Source: Trichoplax sp. H2
Lineage: Eukaryota; Placozoa; Uniplacotomia; Trichoplacea
Assembly (NCBI GenBank): GCA_003344405.1
Contig: NOWV01000062.1
Coordinates: forward strand, 186,001 to 250,000
Direction: 5' to 3'
Length of the DNA: 64,000 bases
The notes beneath the pieces are model-generated. The model was not told the DNA's origin and did no database searches. It saw only the letters and a program-made list of their open reading frames with translations. Below are positions 13,996-28,488 of this stretch, one piece after another (positions within the stretch are counted from its first letter, which is position 1; every line of letters starts with the position of its first letter). The position numbers were made by a program, and so were the translations under genes.

Positions 13996-14760
13996 AGATG
14001 TTCAATTTCTAGATTGCGATCAAGCTGCACAACTCTTCTAACCCTATCAGTACATTTAATGCTATTAATAGCTTCATATGATTATAAAATACTGATTAGA
14101 CAAGGACATGTAATTTCAATTTAACCCTCAAAGCATCTGTATTTCATCACTATGTCATCCAGTACTTTAATTCTTCTTTAAGTGATTTTGATATGCTAAA
14201 GGATAAGAATACATCGATTTCTCGCTTGCATCACTTACAGAGTCTACATCCTTTATCATTATGTGAGCTCAACAATTCAGACCACTTTTTTCTACGATCG
14301 TAAATGTCATGATTAGATGCTGAATGCTCTTCCAAGCAGTTATTGTCATTCTACGTAAAAGAGAAAATACTTCAAGTATTCTAAGAAGATCTAGATGTTC
14401 AATTATTGGCTTACGATCAATCTTTGAAACTCTTCTAACCTATCGGTATATTTAATGTTATTAATGATTTTTCCATGCGATCATAAAATAAGGATTAGAC
14501 AGGGACATGCAATTTCAGGCTTCAAGTTTAAATGATGATGATTTGCTAAAGGATAAGGATATATTGATTTCTCGCTTGCTACAACCCTAACAGAGTCTAC
14601 TTTTTTTTTATCATAATAGGAGCTCAATAATTCAAACTACTCCCTTATACGATCATAAATGTCATAATTAAATGCTAAAAGCTACTTAAAGCAGTTATTG
14701 TCCATTCTATTTAAAAGAAGAAATACTTCAATTATTTTGACAAGATCTAGATATTTAATC
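13996..14760. repeat. Two full and one partial direct copies, spacing about 397 and 356 bases
   Basis: Copies start with AGATGTTCAATT at 13996, AGATGTTCAATT at 14393 and AGATATTTAATC at 14749. Shared inner blocks include CTCTTCTAACC, ATTAGACA(G/A)GGACATG, CTCGCTTGC and AGAGTCTAC. Confidence 0.7.
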
Positions 14761-15894
14761 AGCAATATAAATATAAATCAGATGAAAGGATGGCATGTTT
14801 TCAAAAAGAGTTGAGTCTTCTTACCCCTCGGGTGCTTTTCTTGCGGGACACTATCTAGTCAATAGTTAAATTTCAACACAAAGTAATATCTGGATAAAAA
14901 CCTTTCTGCTTAATCTAATCTGCGATACGTAGACCTTTTCTTGCAGTTCTTGAAGCTATTGTCGGCAAATTTTTAAATACTTATTAGATTTCATCTGAAT
15001 CCTATATTTCGTTAAGCAATCGATATTTATAAGAATAAAAACGACGCTGATCATTCGATTGAATATAATGTAGAAAAAATTTATCCGGGCTAAATCTAGT
15101 ACATTTCGTAAAATAGATGATAAATTTATAATACGGCTCATAAAACAGTTACTAGGTAGAATAATCTAATGTATCTTTAGGCTTAAACTTTAAAGATGGG
15201 ATAATGCGTTATTTTAGATTAAAGGTAAAGATAAAACGAAAGAACCATCATATATGGTTTGTTAATATATTTAAAGCATAATTCAGAAATAATAACAGCT
15301 TTCATGGGATAGCCAGTAGAACTTTATTATCTTTTAAGTTCAAGTAATGTAAAAAACTTTCAGGTACGATCTGACGCTTTTAATTCTACCTCAGAAATAG
15401 CCATAATTTTCGGTATATAATCAGTATTATCTTACGTGAATTTGATTAAAGAAATAGACTTCCTAGCATATTATTCATTTTGAATCTAAAGTACTGTAGA
15501 AAATCCATCAAATACGGTATAAATTAAGAGATCTTCAGCTATTTTCCAGAAAATAACCTTAACCTAGCACATTCTAAGAACATCTCAGAAATGATAAATA
15601 TTTTCATGACTAAAGATAAAGGATTTTGTAGAGAAGAAATTCTTAATAGCGAATAGCTGCTTCTATTCACAATGGCACTCTAATAGATAAGCTTTCGAAT
15701 GAAGGTAGAAATGAAGAGGTTTTAAAGGAGTCCTCGGCTCTTTTATAATAGCACAATTAAGGAATTAAGAGGAAACTATTTACTCACAATTATGCATCAG
15801 TCATACAGACTTTTACTTTAGTTTTATAGTATCCAGCCATATATGTAATTTATAATTGAATCACCCATCTAATTCATCAATTTTAAATTACATT
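14761..15894. other. No feature seen
   Basis: AT-rich, short chance frames only. Confidence 0.5.
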
Positions 15895-16195
15895 AGTAAA
15901 ATTCATTTTATCGGTACAATCGCGACGGTCTATACAAGTATGTTCTAACTAGATCCATTAGATGAATTGGATAAGCCCTCAGATAAATTGGAGTGAAGTT
16001 TTGAAACGTAAGGAAATAAATTACTAGTCTTGGGTACTTTTAGCAATATCTGCTCAAATCCATTTTATTGGTATAATTATGATGACCTACATAAGTATGT
16101 GCTAATTAGATGCATTTAATGGAGTAAATATTTCGTCAGATAAATTGGAATGGAGCTTAAAAATGTAAAATATAAATTATCAAGCTTGGGTACTT
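15895..16195. repeat. Two direct copies of about 157 bases
   Basis: Both copies contain ATTCATTTTATCGGTA-like starts, AAGTATGTNCTAA, TCAGATAAATTGGA and end in CTTGGGTACTTT. Confidence 0.7.
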
Positions 16196-19100
16196 TAATA
16201 ATAACTATGATTATGAGGACTTTGAAGAGCCGTTCTTCTATGATAACACGCAGGGAAGAAGAGTATAGTTACGAGTCTGTCGATAATAAGTAAAAACGGT
16301 GATGTATCTTCCATATTTGATATACACAAAATCTGACGAAATTGTACAATAAACTGAGAGAAATACTTCATCAATCAATTTCTCTGTTTGACTTATTCAT
16401 GAAAATTCGAAAGTAAATGCTTGCTATGCAACGTCATATGCGTTACCTGATCTTTTTATATCATCATTTAATCATTAAGTTAGTCGTTTATTCATTTATA
16501 GCTTGAATTAGTCCAGAACAAAGTCGAAAACTATGTAGCATTTATACATTTACGCTGATTGAAGTTGAGCTTTCGTATACTTGATTACCGTATCGTAACT
16601 ATCACTAATAATACAAATTTCATTACTAAATATCGCATATAAATCTCTCTCTAACTTGGCAGAAAGCAATCTAAAAGAAAGTGATTAGCGAAGGTTAATT
16701 GTTGCAGCCAGTCATCTGACTTAAACACCGTAAGCATGAACAATAAAATACCTAGTTAGGAAATAGGGACCATATATCTTATGCATTAATTGAAATAGAA
16801 CTTAAGAAAAGGCATAAATCAAATTACTGCAGATTAATAGCTGTATTTGACTTAGCTATATGAACTTGAACAATATCAAAATGAGCTAAACCTAGATAGT
16901 ATCCACATCGAAGTTTTAAGCCATCTGAAAAGGGTGCATGTAAGAAAATGGACGTATCAAATCACGATAATAGTAAATTCTGCCAATTTTAGTCCGCTAA
17001 CAGTTAGTTCACTTTGTTCATATCCTTCTATATCTTATAAGAAACAATGGATAGCCGCTAAAACTATAAGTTTTTGAATGGCCAATAACTCTGAACGACA
17101 GCCACAATAACATTGATTAAACAATCAACGAATGAATAGAATGCTGCCATAAAAGTTTAAATTAGCTTCCTGTAAAAGCAATCTCAATTCTGTTTGTTAC
17201 CAGAAGTAGTAAATTCGGACAAATAAAACTATGAATCCACACAATTCATTCAATTTTAATGATTCTATGGTGCTAGTCATTAGCCACGTTGCAGTAATAA
17301 ATGATAATTTTATTAACTATATATTTATACCTTATGCAATCTAAATCTACACGTTTCCCATACGGGCACAGTGTAAGAATAACTAGTATACTGTATATAC
17401 GTATTTATGTGCATATAAGTAGCAGTAGAAAGTATAATCGAAAGCTCCCCTCAATGTCATACTGATTGATTACAGTGGGCGCTTTGTGAAGATAAATGTA
17501 GTGGTTTACTTATTATACTGGTAATCGAAGCATTTATTGAACAATATACAGCATAGCTAGCTCCATAACAGATTCAATTAATACCTATCGCAATTTAGAT
17601 CATATGATTGTGTTCATAGTTCTTATGAAATGTGCCTAAATGCGAGATAGAAATTATTAATTTCTTATTTGACATCGCCTAGGAGATCAGACATTGCTTA
17701 TTGTTCAGACACAAGATTTCGATGAGATGCAGTAACATTATCTCAGAATAGGACATTGGCGGCCATTATTGACTCTAATGTAGACACAAATTCTATGATA
17801 CATAAAAGGAGAATTATTCTGTAATAAACCTATCCATCTTATGTTTGGAAAATAAATTTGATTCACAATTGCAGTTAATTAAACCTATGTGAATTGCCTA
17901 TAAGACTATAATAATGCTTTCTCCATATGATAATCGTCTGCATAGGATCGAATGACAAAGTTTTTCAGTCCAATTCTTTCCAGGAAATTGAATTACGATA
18001 TGCTTGGAATATTTTTATTGTAATGGCCTAGTAATAATTACATTATTAACGTTTTTCCGCTAAATGGTGTTAACTGTTTTCCTTACTGAACAACATAATC
18101 GGAAAGCCTTCTATTATTATTGTACTTTTGTATATACATGAACTTATTTAGATTTCTTTCGTGACCTCCAGTTCATTTCCACATATTATTTATACGCATG
18201 CATGCAAACTATTCAATCATTGAGAATATAATAAGTAATCTTTAAAGTTGACAAATAAGAGAAGATAGATCAACATATTTATTAATTAAAACTAAGCCAT
18301 CGGCACCATGTAGTGTTTTATGAAGCTTCATACTTACATTTTAAAAGATTTTAGAGCAACCAGCTTTATAAACTTTTACTTTATTCAAGCATAAATTATA
18401 ATTTTACCTTGAGAAACTATCTTAAATCATATGTTGTCTGCTACTAGTATAATAGGAATTCAATTTGAGAATTGTATGCTGATTGCAATGCTACAGTTAT
18501 TGCAGCGACAACAGCTAATCATTTTAGGGCAAGAAACTACTCTTAATCAATAAGTGTGTGATTTTTATCACAGTAAGTATTTATATAATGAAAATTATTA
18601 GTTAGTTTTACTGTAGTAGAGAGTAGTAAGGGTGATAGATAAATAATCATTCATGGAAATAATTGACCTTAAATAACTTTAATTCAATTTATATTATCAA
18701 TGTAAATTTAGGTATAAGTACGATAAGCCTGCAGTAGGAATATGGCAGCAGAAACTCTAACCAATGTTAGGGAAACAATCCTTTAATTACAGGATAATTA
18801 ATTATCTCTGTTATCACCGCTTAAATTATGAGAACAGCGAAATTGCCTTAGCAGCAATGATACTTAATGATCCTAGGATGAGAGATAATTTTAAACTAAA
18901 ATGCCACTCATATTTTTTTATTACTTTAATAATAATTAATAAATACAAGCTTGCTGTAGCAACGTGTAGCAGTCAAGGCAAATATTCATTATATGACAAA
19001 AAATTTATCCTTAATTATACGTTATCCGTTATCTAAGTATATAAATCTTTATGATTATAATATAGGCTTGAACTATGAGGATTACATACATGAGTATGCT

Positions 19101-22100
19101 AACTATAAGTACATGCTTAGAGCAACGACGATGATTAATCAATTTGATAAATTATTTTCAAGTGTATTTACAGTGCATAACCGTCGCAAAACAAGACGAG
19201 ATCAATTCTGTTAGTTATATGCTTGTTGTCGTAATTTACAGTAGTAACGGTAGTTTAATTGCTTTGTAATTGCGTTACTTAATAATCTTTATATTTAATA
19301 TCAGGCAAGCCAATGTGATATGATCAGACTAATAAACCAAGAAATAAAGCTGAATCAGACATAGAATACGATGTCAAACTGGCTGATCTCAATACTAATT
19401 CTTTCACCTATCTTTACTTTTCGTTTACATAAGATATAAATGAACAATAAACACCTTTTTGCAATCTTGCCAGCTGAATGATGGAATTTGAATATTTAGA
19501 AATCTTACATAAGTCTATAAGTTCATGCTAATTATTATCTCGTGAAAGCAAAGATATTCGAAAATTAATAACATTAAGTGTAGATTTCGCATACAAAAGT
19601 TTCTAGATCTACATTAATTTATTTCACTTTACTGTCACGTTTTCCCTATAACACTTAATACGAGTATAATCACGAATTCGGCAGCAATGTTCGTTAGCAT
19701 ATACTGTACATCTATAATTTATCCAATCCTACTGCTGATGCAGTAATAACGAAACGCTACAAAGTTAGCCTATAAATGCAGATCAAATTATTTTACAGAA
19801 TCACCTTCGTTTTACTGCTAAAATTCTACTACAGTTATTCTTGACCAATGAAACTGCCTTTAAATTATTTTTTTTCAACCGGGTAAGCGCAGTTCCTTAT
19901 GATAACTTTGAAATATCTGGATTCATTTCAAAGAGAGTTTAGAATTATTTTAATGACTTGTGGTTAACTTGGATATAATTTTTTCTTCATTTTTGATGGA
20001 ACCTGAGGAAATAATGTTTATACGCCTCTTAAAACAAAAATTATTATCTTAATAGACTTTAGAAATGATTCCACAATAACGATGTGAGTGTTTATTATCA
20101 ACAATACTTTTAAGTATGCTATACTATTCATATTTCTATTGATGAAATGCGGATATGGAGTGGGCTTTCGGGTACTTATATACCCATGATCAATAGGGCA
20201 TGGCCTTTTACTCGATCAATTCATAAGGCTATTAGCTTCAGTAATTGATATAATATGCAAAAAGTGCAAAGTTATGACATAGTGGCCAGCTATTATAAAT
20301 AGCTAATACTGAAAAAATTCGTTCAAGAAGTAGAAACACCAAGTCAAAAGTGAAGAAGTTATCGCAACGACGGGAAGGTACAATTTTTTTAATGATAGTA
20401 GGATTCATTATGATAACTCTGACCTTACAATAGTAAGCTAATGCTGATTAGAAAAAGATAAAAAGTTGCAGTTAACGATTTTGTTCAGAATGGCTATAAA
20501 ATACGTTATGATGGAGCTTTAATAGAATTACTAATTGGATTGAAAAAACTATTGACGTAGATATAATAAGCTATGAAGAGAGAAATGATTTATTTCACAT
20601 TCAATGTAGAGGCATACAACCAGTTGTTTGTTACAAATAACGAATTTACATTGCATTGGCTCACATTATTAACTTTTTACTTTAGCTGACATTTCTTAAC
20701 TTGCGCTAACTATAAAAATTCTCTAGAGTATATATATTTGAGATAATAAATGAAAGATCAATATCGATAATCCCATTTAATTAAAGAAAGTGAATGTATT
20801 ATTTTTTTGATGGAAAATTGCTGCAGACTTTCCTACAAGACTTACGTTTACGCCAATTCTGGGTTATTTAAAAAGTGATAGAACGTTAAAGAAAGAGCTT
20901 ATTATTCATGCTTTTAAGCTTAGATACAGTAGCTGGTAGAATAGAGTCAAAAGGAAGGACTCAAAAAGAGATACTAGCTAAATCCACGGATTTTCGTAAT
21001 TCAGACTGTACTGGAAATTGTATTTTGCGATATCAATAGTAGAAGGGCTTTAATGATAGATATTTATTGCTGGAACAATTTTAGTCCCTAAAATTATCCC
21101 TTGAAAGTTAATTAATCTAGTGAAGTGGACACTAAAATACTAATATCGAATTAGAATAATTCGGGCCAATTGTGAATCGTCAGATTTACTTTTACTTATG
21201 ACCAACATCTTAATACTTTTATGGTTATTTATATTTCAATAACAGAATGATTGTATAGTCCATACCGATAGAGCAAGTAAGATTAAAGCTATTAACCCTG
21301 TGTATATGAATACATATACGCGTATACATCAGACTACAACATTGACCTACAATTTCTATTTATTAACGATATGAAATCTAACTCATATCATTAAATTTTA
21401 TTTATTAGCGACTAGAAAGCGCTTAAAGGCTTCCTACCCATTGATTTGTTTAAAGGTTTCTTAATCTGATAGAGTTCGAAAATTAAAGAGAATAAAACTT
21501 TTTATTCATGGTCATTGCTTGAAAGATTCCCCACCTGCCTTCATTTATAAATTGTTAATTTCCAGTTGAGTCAGAATACATCCATATCAATACCTTAACA
21601 TCAAAATTTTTCAGACTTTTTTATTTATAGTGAATATACCAAGCCATTAAAGTCAAAGTGGCATTTGATGTCTACTGTACATTCTTTGTCTGGTTTAAAA
21701 ATTTTCCAGCTCTCAGTAATGGCAGGTATTCGAAATGGAGTACTTATGGTTTTGGTTATTATACAGTTACTCTGAGATTAATAACAATAGTAAACAATAA
21801 CCAGTCGATTTTAGAGCTACTCATCAGCAAAGCAAAGTTGTGACTATTTCAAGTTGACATTTGTAAAGATATTCTTCGATCTAAGCTCTGTTTGATGCTA
21901 TGTTAAGATAGAAAAGCCAATTACATTTAATTTAGTGAAAGAAAATAAAATTCGATTTTTCACTGTATCACCTATTTAAACGTGACTATTTCACAACTTA
22001 AGGATTATAAATTCGATAAGATTGGAAATTCTTCATTCCTAATTTTTACCATGGCTTCATTCACTATAGTTCAAACTATGTCAATGTTGACTAATATTCG

Positions 22101-22754
22101 CCATGTAATGTTGCTGAATATCTCTTTTGTATACCGTACTTACGCAAGAAAAATGACTAATTACAAATTAATATAACCACGATTAGCATGATTAACCATC
22201 AAAAAATACTAATTCGCCTCTAAATGCTAAAAAAATCTGAAACTGTTCAATAATATTAAATACACATCTTATGCGTTATGAACTACATGTATTGCCTATA
22301 TAAACACCATTCTAGACTGCAGCACGGCATCTTAACATGGCGAAACTACGTTCTAATGCATAAACTCCTAACATAGAAAGTATTACATTCATATACATAT
22401 AGCGATTAGTTAGAGCTGTGTATGCGTATAGGCTATAATTAGTACCCATAAATTGCATATACCCTTATAATTTCAGCCAATAATCACTATTTACTAATAT
22501 ACAATTTTAAAAATTAAATGATAAAGATTCCAATTTCTTGTTAGCTACACTGTATTCCATGAATTAGTTCTTCTACTAAGAGACTCTTAATTTATAGTTT
22601 TACAGTTTAACCTAATAACATGATCTATTCTGGGGCCGCTTTACGAAGACTGAAGGAATCCCTTTCATGAACACAAAAAAATAGTTAAACTGTTATTTTT
22701 GTTGAAATTCCTGTTAAATGAAGTGCAAAATCTTGGCAATGAGTAATTAATTTC
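16196..22754. other. Long non-coding stretch, nothing recognised
   Basis: The longest frames (90 codons at 18764, 73 at 18993) have no recognisable motif or splice context. No tRNA-type boxes or array structure were seen by eye. Confidence 0.45.
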
Positions 22755-24240
22755 TATTGAGCATGCGATAGAAGATTTAAGCTATTGACCTTTACGTTAA
22801 AATTATCTATGAAAACGTAATAATGTGACATTTCTGCTATATCACTATGAAATATCATTTCATTTTAAGGTAAGATGGAATAAAAATTCGATTGGACTGT
22901 TGTTGTTACCGAAATTGCAGCAGACTTGATCTTTTCGCATAACACACTCATAAAATAAATTTGATATCATTTTCTTAGCATAAGCAAAAGACATCAATTA
23001 AATTGATAGAGGAAACAGGAGTAATTAGAGGCGATTTATATCGTATTTAGTCAGAAAGGAATTTTACATTGCTATCGGTTTTTCTATTCAAATTACCTTT
23101 AAAAAATTTACAATGCAAAATTTCTATTACATTATCATAAAATCTCATTTTTATTCTAAAGTTTGATCTGAAAGTTTCAATAACAGTTGGTGCTATCGTG
23201 ATATTTCTACTATATTATCATCCAACAACATTTTATTCTTATATAAGATAAATTCAAAGCTGTTGATTCGATCGAAATTGCCGTGGACTTGATCTTTCCT
23301 TATAACATACTCATAGAGTAAATGTCATACTCATTTATTAGCATAAGTAGAAGACATTGATTAAATTGAAATTGCGGAAAAGAGTAATCGGAAGCGATTT
23401 ATGCCCTATTAAACAAGAAGAAACTTTAAATTTCTGTTGACCTTTCGACTAAAATTGCCTTCCAGAATTACAGGCTGAAATTTCTACGATATTATTATCA
23501 TAAAAGATCATTTTATTCCAAGATATAATATGAAAATTTCAGTAACTAAGTGTCAATGTTATATTCTACGGTGTTATCATAAAACACTATTTTGCTATAA
23601 GATATGAGAAACTTGATAACTGAAAATTTTGTTGAAATAACTCTAGACTTGGTCTTTTATATTAAGCTTTTAAGATGAAATTGATTAAGAATATGAGTAC
23701 AAACGTAAGTTTCCCTTAATTCAATGGATAGCATGAACAAGATTCCATAGGAATCCTTTTAGATCCTTCCACAGCAAGAAGGAACTCTTAAATTGCTATT
23801 GATCTTTCTATTAAAATTGCTCCCAATTTGTTGCAGACTACGTCCGAAAATTAAAAAGATCCGTTTGATAACGAACTCTCGAATAAAATACTATTCCGCG
23901 CTGTAATTAACTATGGATTGCTACCAGATTTCTAAACATTCCATTTGTACTTGACTATAGATGACTATCTAAGTTTAAATAAATCCCGCCTGATCATTAA
24001 CTCTCTAATGAAATACTATCTAGTACAGTAATCTGATTATAGGGTATTCTCAACTTTAATAAAGAAAAATCTCGTCTGATTATCTATAATTATTGTTAAC
24101 TTTCCAATAAAATGTTATCTAGTACCGTAATGTAACTATAAATTACTTTCAGTATTTCTAAAAATTCTCGTCAGATGAACATTTATCGAATGAAATATCA
24201 TCTAGTACAGTAATTTGACTATAAATAAATTTCAAAACTT
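22755..24240. repeat. Degenerate nested tandem repeats
   Basis: In the first part, a block with TTGACCTTTCNNTTAAAATTGCC, ATTTCTACNATATTATCATAAAA and GCAGACTTGATCTTT recurs near 22790, 22905, 23070, 23275, 23440 and 23640. In the second part (about 23860-24230), units of about 100 bases repeat GATNATNAACTCTCNAATGAAATACTATCTAGTACAGTAAT-like text about four times. Confidence 0.6.
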
Positions 24241-25435
24241 TTACGGTATAGTAACAACTACTGCACTTCCTACATCTGAGAAAGGCCTAGAAAATCAGTT
24301 TATTCTTGTCCAATGCTTAGCTTTAGCTCATGGACTTATGAATAACTCGATCTATTGAGTAATGTAACATTTAATGGCAGCTATGACATGATTATCCAGG
24401 CAGTTACTTCTTTAATTTTAAGGGCTGGTTCATTTTATGAATTTTATTGCTATTGTAGCAGGATTCTATCCTTTTACGCAATTCATTTGAACATTCATCA
24501 ATTTTTCCCTCTTCTGACTCTAATTCAGAAATTTAGCTGCTGTTATAAACAAGAAATTGATTTTTTTAGTACAAATATGATTCCGACCGCACTGCATCCA
24601 TGAGAACCTTACGAATAGTCGGATACCTTTAAATCGTAGAACAGGTACGATGTTAGAACACTACAAAGTTCGAAGATTAACGTATGTAAAGGCAAAAAAA
24701 TGGTTAACGTTTTCCTGTAAGTGTTAAAGCTTACAATACGTCAAATCTTAAAGCTGTAGTCAATATAGCGATCCCCTCAATAAGCCATAGCTCCACAGGT
24801 TTTTCCCCTTGTTCATATTTGCCATTCTTGAATAACGGGGGTCCCTTAAAGTCTATTAGTGATATTATTATGGAATTCATTGTCACCATTTCTCTGTGAT
24901 TTTATCCAAATATCAAATAAAAAGTTAGTTACCATTTAATTATTCACAAGATACTCTGTATACTTCCGATAGTGATATTTGCAATATTAATTGCTCTCTA
25001 TTTAATTTAACAGATGTTGTAGCAAAAGTAAAAATAGTTATTGATAATGACCCGAGTTAAAAAGAGAAATCATCAATCCCTTTCTTGAAAATAAATTAAC
25101 CCTTACTTGCTGCTTCTTTTTCTAGTCTTTAACGACAAAGGAACGCTGTCATTTCTTATGACTAGCTGTTAAAATTGTATTAAGTCAAAGTATGCTATTC
25201 GATATAAACTCAGTATCATAATACAGCAAATTATAGAGTGTCGCTATACATCAAATACGGTAAAAACATGTACTTTAACAATCATGAAGGAATTGATAGA
25301 AAGGCAAGGAATTGAAAGTAGCTCATTTACTATTATTTTATTCGTTTCCCAACATAACCGGTCGCTATTGATTGCCTTTTCTATCATTTCCTATTTAATT
25401 AAAGTTAGCATTATAATCCTAAAGCTGAAATATGA
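24241..25435. other. No feature seen
   Basis: Short frames only (82 codons at 24355), no family recognised. Confidence 0.45.
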
Positions 25436-25846
25436 TTAAAAACATCCTGCCTCTTCCTTCTCACCGCCATAAATCATCCAATAGTATCAATGCTATTTCA
25501 ATTTTATGAATCGACTAGCCCGTTTTCAAGTCTTTCTCTAGCCTACTATAGAGGTTATTTTTACTTTCCAAAGATTTTTATCATTCCTTCTATTTGCTAC
25601 TGCCTGTAACTTGAATGAATTTCTATTAATAGCAGTCTTTAACTGTTTATTTCTTTTGACTGTAATACTATTTTTGAAGGATTTAATGGATGGTTGTCAT
25701 AAAAATAGACTTTGAGAAAAAAAATAGTTTTAAACTGGATAGCCGCCTATTTTCACCTCATATTGACACTGGCCGTCGTTTTGCTTGTCGGTTTCCCTTT
25801 GAATGCAGTCATGGTGTTCTTTTATTCATTCTTCATCAATGGCAAA
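25436..25846 (+). pseudogene. Possible decayed rhodopsin-type GPCR fragment (TM5-TM7-like)
   Basis: In consecutive broken plus-strand frames I read YFYFPKIFIIPSICYCL then stop (25553-25606), which resembles a TM5 with its proline. Next comes NLNEFLLIAVFNCLFLLTVI, a TM6-like hydrophobic stretch. Then AAYFHLILTLAVVLLVGF plus PLNAVMVFFYSFFINGK and stop (25742-25846), which resembles TM7 with NPxxY altered to NxxxFFY. Order and spacing fit TM5-TM6-TM7 with frameshifts between. AT-rich DNA with a T-rich strand easily gives hydrophobic frames, so chance resemblance is a real alternative. Confidence 0.35.
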
Positions 25847-26133
25847 TAGAGCAAAACATAAAAGGGATCGAATATTCTATGGTCTAGTTGATTTAGACAG
25901 AATTGTTTTATGATGTATTAAACTAAACTAAAATAGACAATTGAAAGTCAATAATTGATGCCGTATTGAATAAAAAAAAAAATTCATGAATAGTAAAATG
26001 GATAGAAAGCAACTTGAAGAGAGATCAAGTACCCCAAATCTGATTGACTTCCTCATGTTTACTTATTCTTTGATCAGCTCTATTGACTTTTTGGCTGATT
26101 TTAAACGTATCACTATTGACTCATTTGTTGATG

Positions 26134-26241
26134 GATGCCGGTATATTATCCATCTTGTACTCTATTCTACCTTTTCAGGCATTCTTCAATGGCTTGTTTG
26201 TAGCTGTCATGCTCTTCTATCATTCACTAAAAACTGCTTGA
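26134..26241 (+). pseudogene. Possible second TM7-like GPCR remnant
   Basis: The frame reads ILSILYSILPFQAFFNG followed by LFVAVMLFYHSLKTA and a stop. It resembles a GPCR seventh helix with NPLxY changed to NGLFV and a helix-8-like start (FYHSLKT). It lies about 290 bases after the first TM7-like piece, so it could be the end of a duplicated copy. It overlaps a 99-codon open frame in another phase (25986-26285), which I do not recognise and do not call. Confidence 0.3.
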
Positions 26242-26441
26242 TGTTAATGCAATTATGGCTAGGATCAATCGATGCCATACAATAATAGCATTAATGATTG
26301 TTCTAATTGGTATTCTAATGGCTACATCCAAGTCTAATAGCATGAGTAAGACGTTGACCAGAGTAGTCAATTTTTTCTCCTCGAGACTACGATACCTATT
26401 CCATTTTCTATTCTAATTTATGACGACATTGGCTAGCTAAA

Positions 26442-27319
26442 ATGTTAATTGAATTATATCTTATTAACGTTTTATGCTGCATCTTGGTTGATCTTTTCTT
26501 GCCCTCGTGTAGTATGGATAATCTAAAGTTGTATTCTGCTTTTAATAGTAATACTAATGTATTCAAGATAAAATTTTAATGTTATCGAGTCTACAATGAA
26601 ATGCAGCCAAATCTAATCGCTACAAGTGTAAACGGCAACTAATTTTATGGCGTAGCTGACAATTGTTCAAGCCAACATTTTACCGATCTTTATTGATTAT
26701 TCCTGACAGACATAAAAGTAAAATTAGACATGCTTCATGATCGATTTTAGATATAGACTGGATAGATTGTACTATGTCTATTTGCCACCAAGTGATAGAT
26801 AGAGATTCTACCCCATAGTTGAGAATTCATGCCATCACTGTTGAGAGCAATCGATTAATTTACTCATGGACGATATTTCTATCTAACTTTTTTTCTATTC
26901 ACGCTGAATAATTTAATTTAAAAAATCCCGTCCTCATCGGTGAGATGATTAGCATACTTTCTTCTATCGAGACACTATCCATTTTATCGCTATAAACATA
27001 GCACATTTAATTAAGAAGAACTATCAACTTTTTCAGAATGATGGATCAACTCCAATAGACTCTACTTCCACACAGGATGAGTAACTATTGATAATGCGTC
27101 AATAAATTAACAAAACTATTATCGTATAGTGGAGAAAACTCGTGTCATATTCAATCATTAGTTTACATGTGGACTTTCTTTCTAACAGCTCAATTTCGAT
27201 AGCTCAAAAAGATGTTCGACAGGATTATGATGTTAGAGTGTGCTACTTTATTATACAACATGAAGAAGTTAAAACAACACTTGCTTCAAATCTGTGATGT
27301 AAAGCATTTGTCGGATAGC
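26442..27319. other. No feature seen
   Basis: T-rich sequence between the possible receptor remnants and the next array, with no clear frame or repeat. Confidence 0.4.
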
Positions 27320-28480
27320 TAAAAATTGGATCATCATAAAAAAAAATAGTTAATTAGTGGGCAAAATTTCTATACTGATGTTGCATACTAATGGCCATTT
27401 TGAATGAAATTTTAGTCTATAGAGCTTATTTCTTCCCAAGTCTGTAAAATGATGAACGAAATCTTTATGTTGACTGCATGCTCGTCACTATTCTGCGGGC
27501 TAAAATATTTTATCATCAGGAAACGTGCTTGATCAATGGACAAAACCTATCCGTTGAGTAAATACTAATGATCATTTTGAATGAGATTTTAGTACATAGA
27601 GCCAATTTCTTCCCAAGATAAAAATTTTATCACCATGTACAGTGATGGACGAAATTTTTATATTGAAAGTATACTCGTGACCAGTTTTATCATCAAGAAA
27701 AATGCTTGATCAACAGACAAAATCTTTCTACTGAAATGCATACTAATGGCTATTTTGAGTATTGGGTAGGCTTATCGTATATGCGGCATGTTTCTTCTAG
27801 AGCTAAAAAATTTCATCTTCATGAAGAGTGGACGAACAAAATCTTTATACTGCATACTCGTAATAATGGCCTTTGGGGTGGCTGTTAGCTTGGGTAGCAT
27901 ATTTTTTGGGCAAGTTAAAGATTATTATGATCATGAAGAGTGACTGATAGATAAAATATTAATACGCATCTTGATGATCATTGGGAGTGAGCTTTTACTT
28001 TGGCAAGCATGTTTCTTGCAGAGCTAAAGGTTTTTATCGTCATGAAAAATAGTTGATTGATAGATGAAATAGTTAGAAGCATGTTCATGGTCATTGGCAG
28101 TGAGCTTGCAGCGAATTGAGCATATTTCTCCCACAGTTAACTATTCTATCATTATCATGGAACGTAATTGAGGAAATCTGAACGAGAAATTATACCAACT
28201 GCATATTGTACATACTAGTGATCATTTAGAGTGAGCTTTTAGCCTAGTGTATTGAGCATTTTTCTCCAAGAGCTAAAAAATGTCAATCATGAAAATTGGC
28301 CAATCGATCAACGACATACTTTTCTAGACTACATACGAATCAAGCTTTCCAGCGAGTTTTTAGTATAGATGTAGTAGGCATTATTCTCCAAGAGCTATAA
28401 ATTTGATTAGCATGAAAAGTAACGGTCAAAATTTTGATGCTTACTGCGAACTCTTAACCATGTTGTGTATCTCTTTGCCT
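27320..28480. repeat. Degenerate tandem array, about 8-10 units of about 110-120 bases
   Basis: Units share ATCATGAAAAGT, a GGACGAAATNTTTATACTG block, GCATACTNATGGTCATTTTGAGTGAG, and TTTCTTCCAAGAGCTAAAA. They run from 27320 to about 28450. Confidence 0.7.
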
Positions 28481-28488
28481 AATAGTAC

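Noticed and set aside
18764-19214. Two overlapping frames of 90 and 73 codons
   Set aside because: AT-rich, low-information peptides in different phases with no homology I recognise.
25986-26285. 99-codon plus-strand frame starting MNSKMDRKQLEERSS
   Set aside because: Longest frame in the desert, but no recognisable domain; a GPCR-TM7-like text lies in a different phase of the same bases, and this length is expected by chance over 64 kb.
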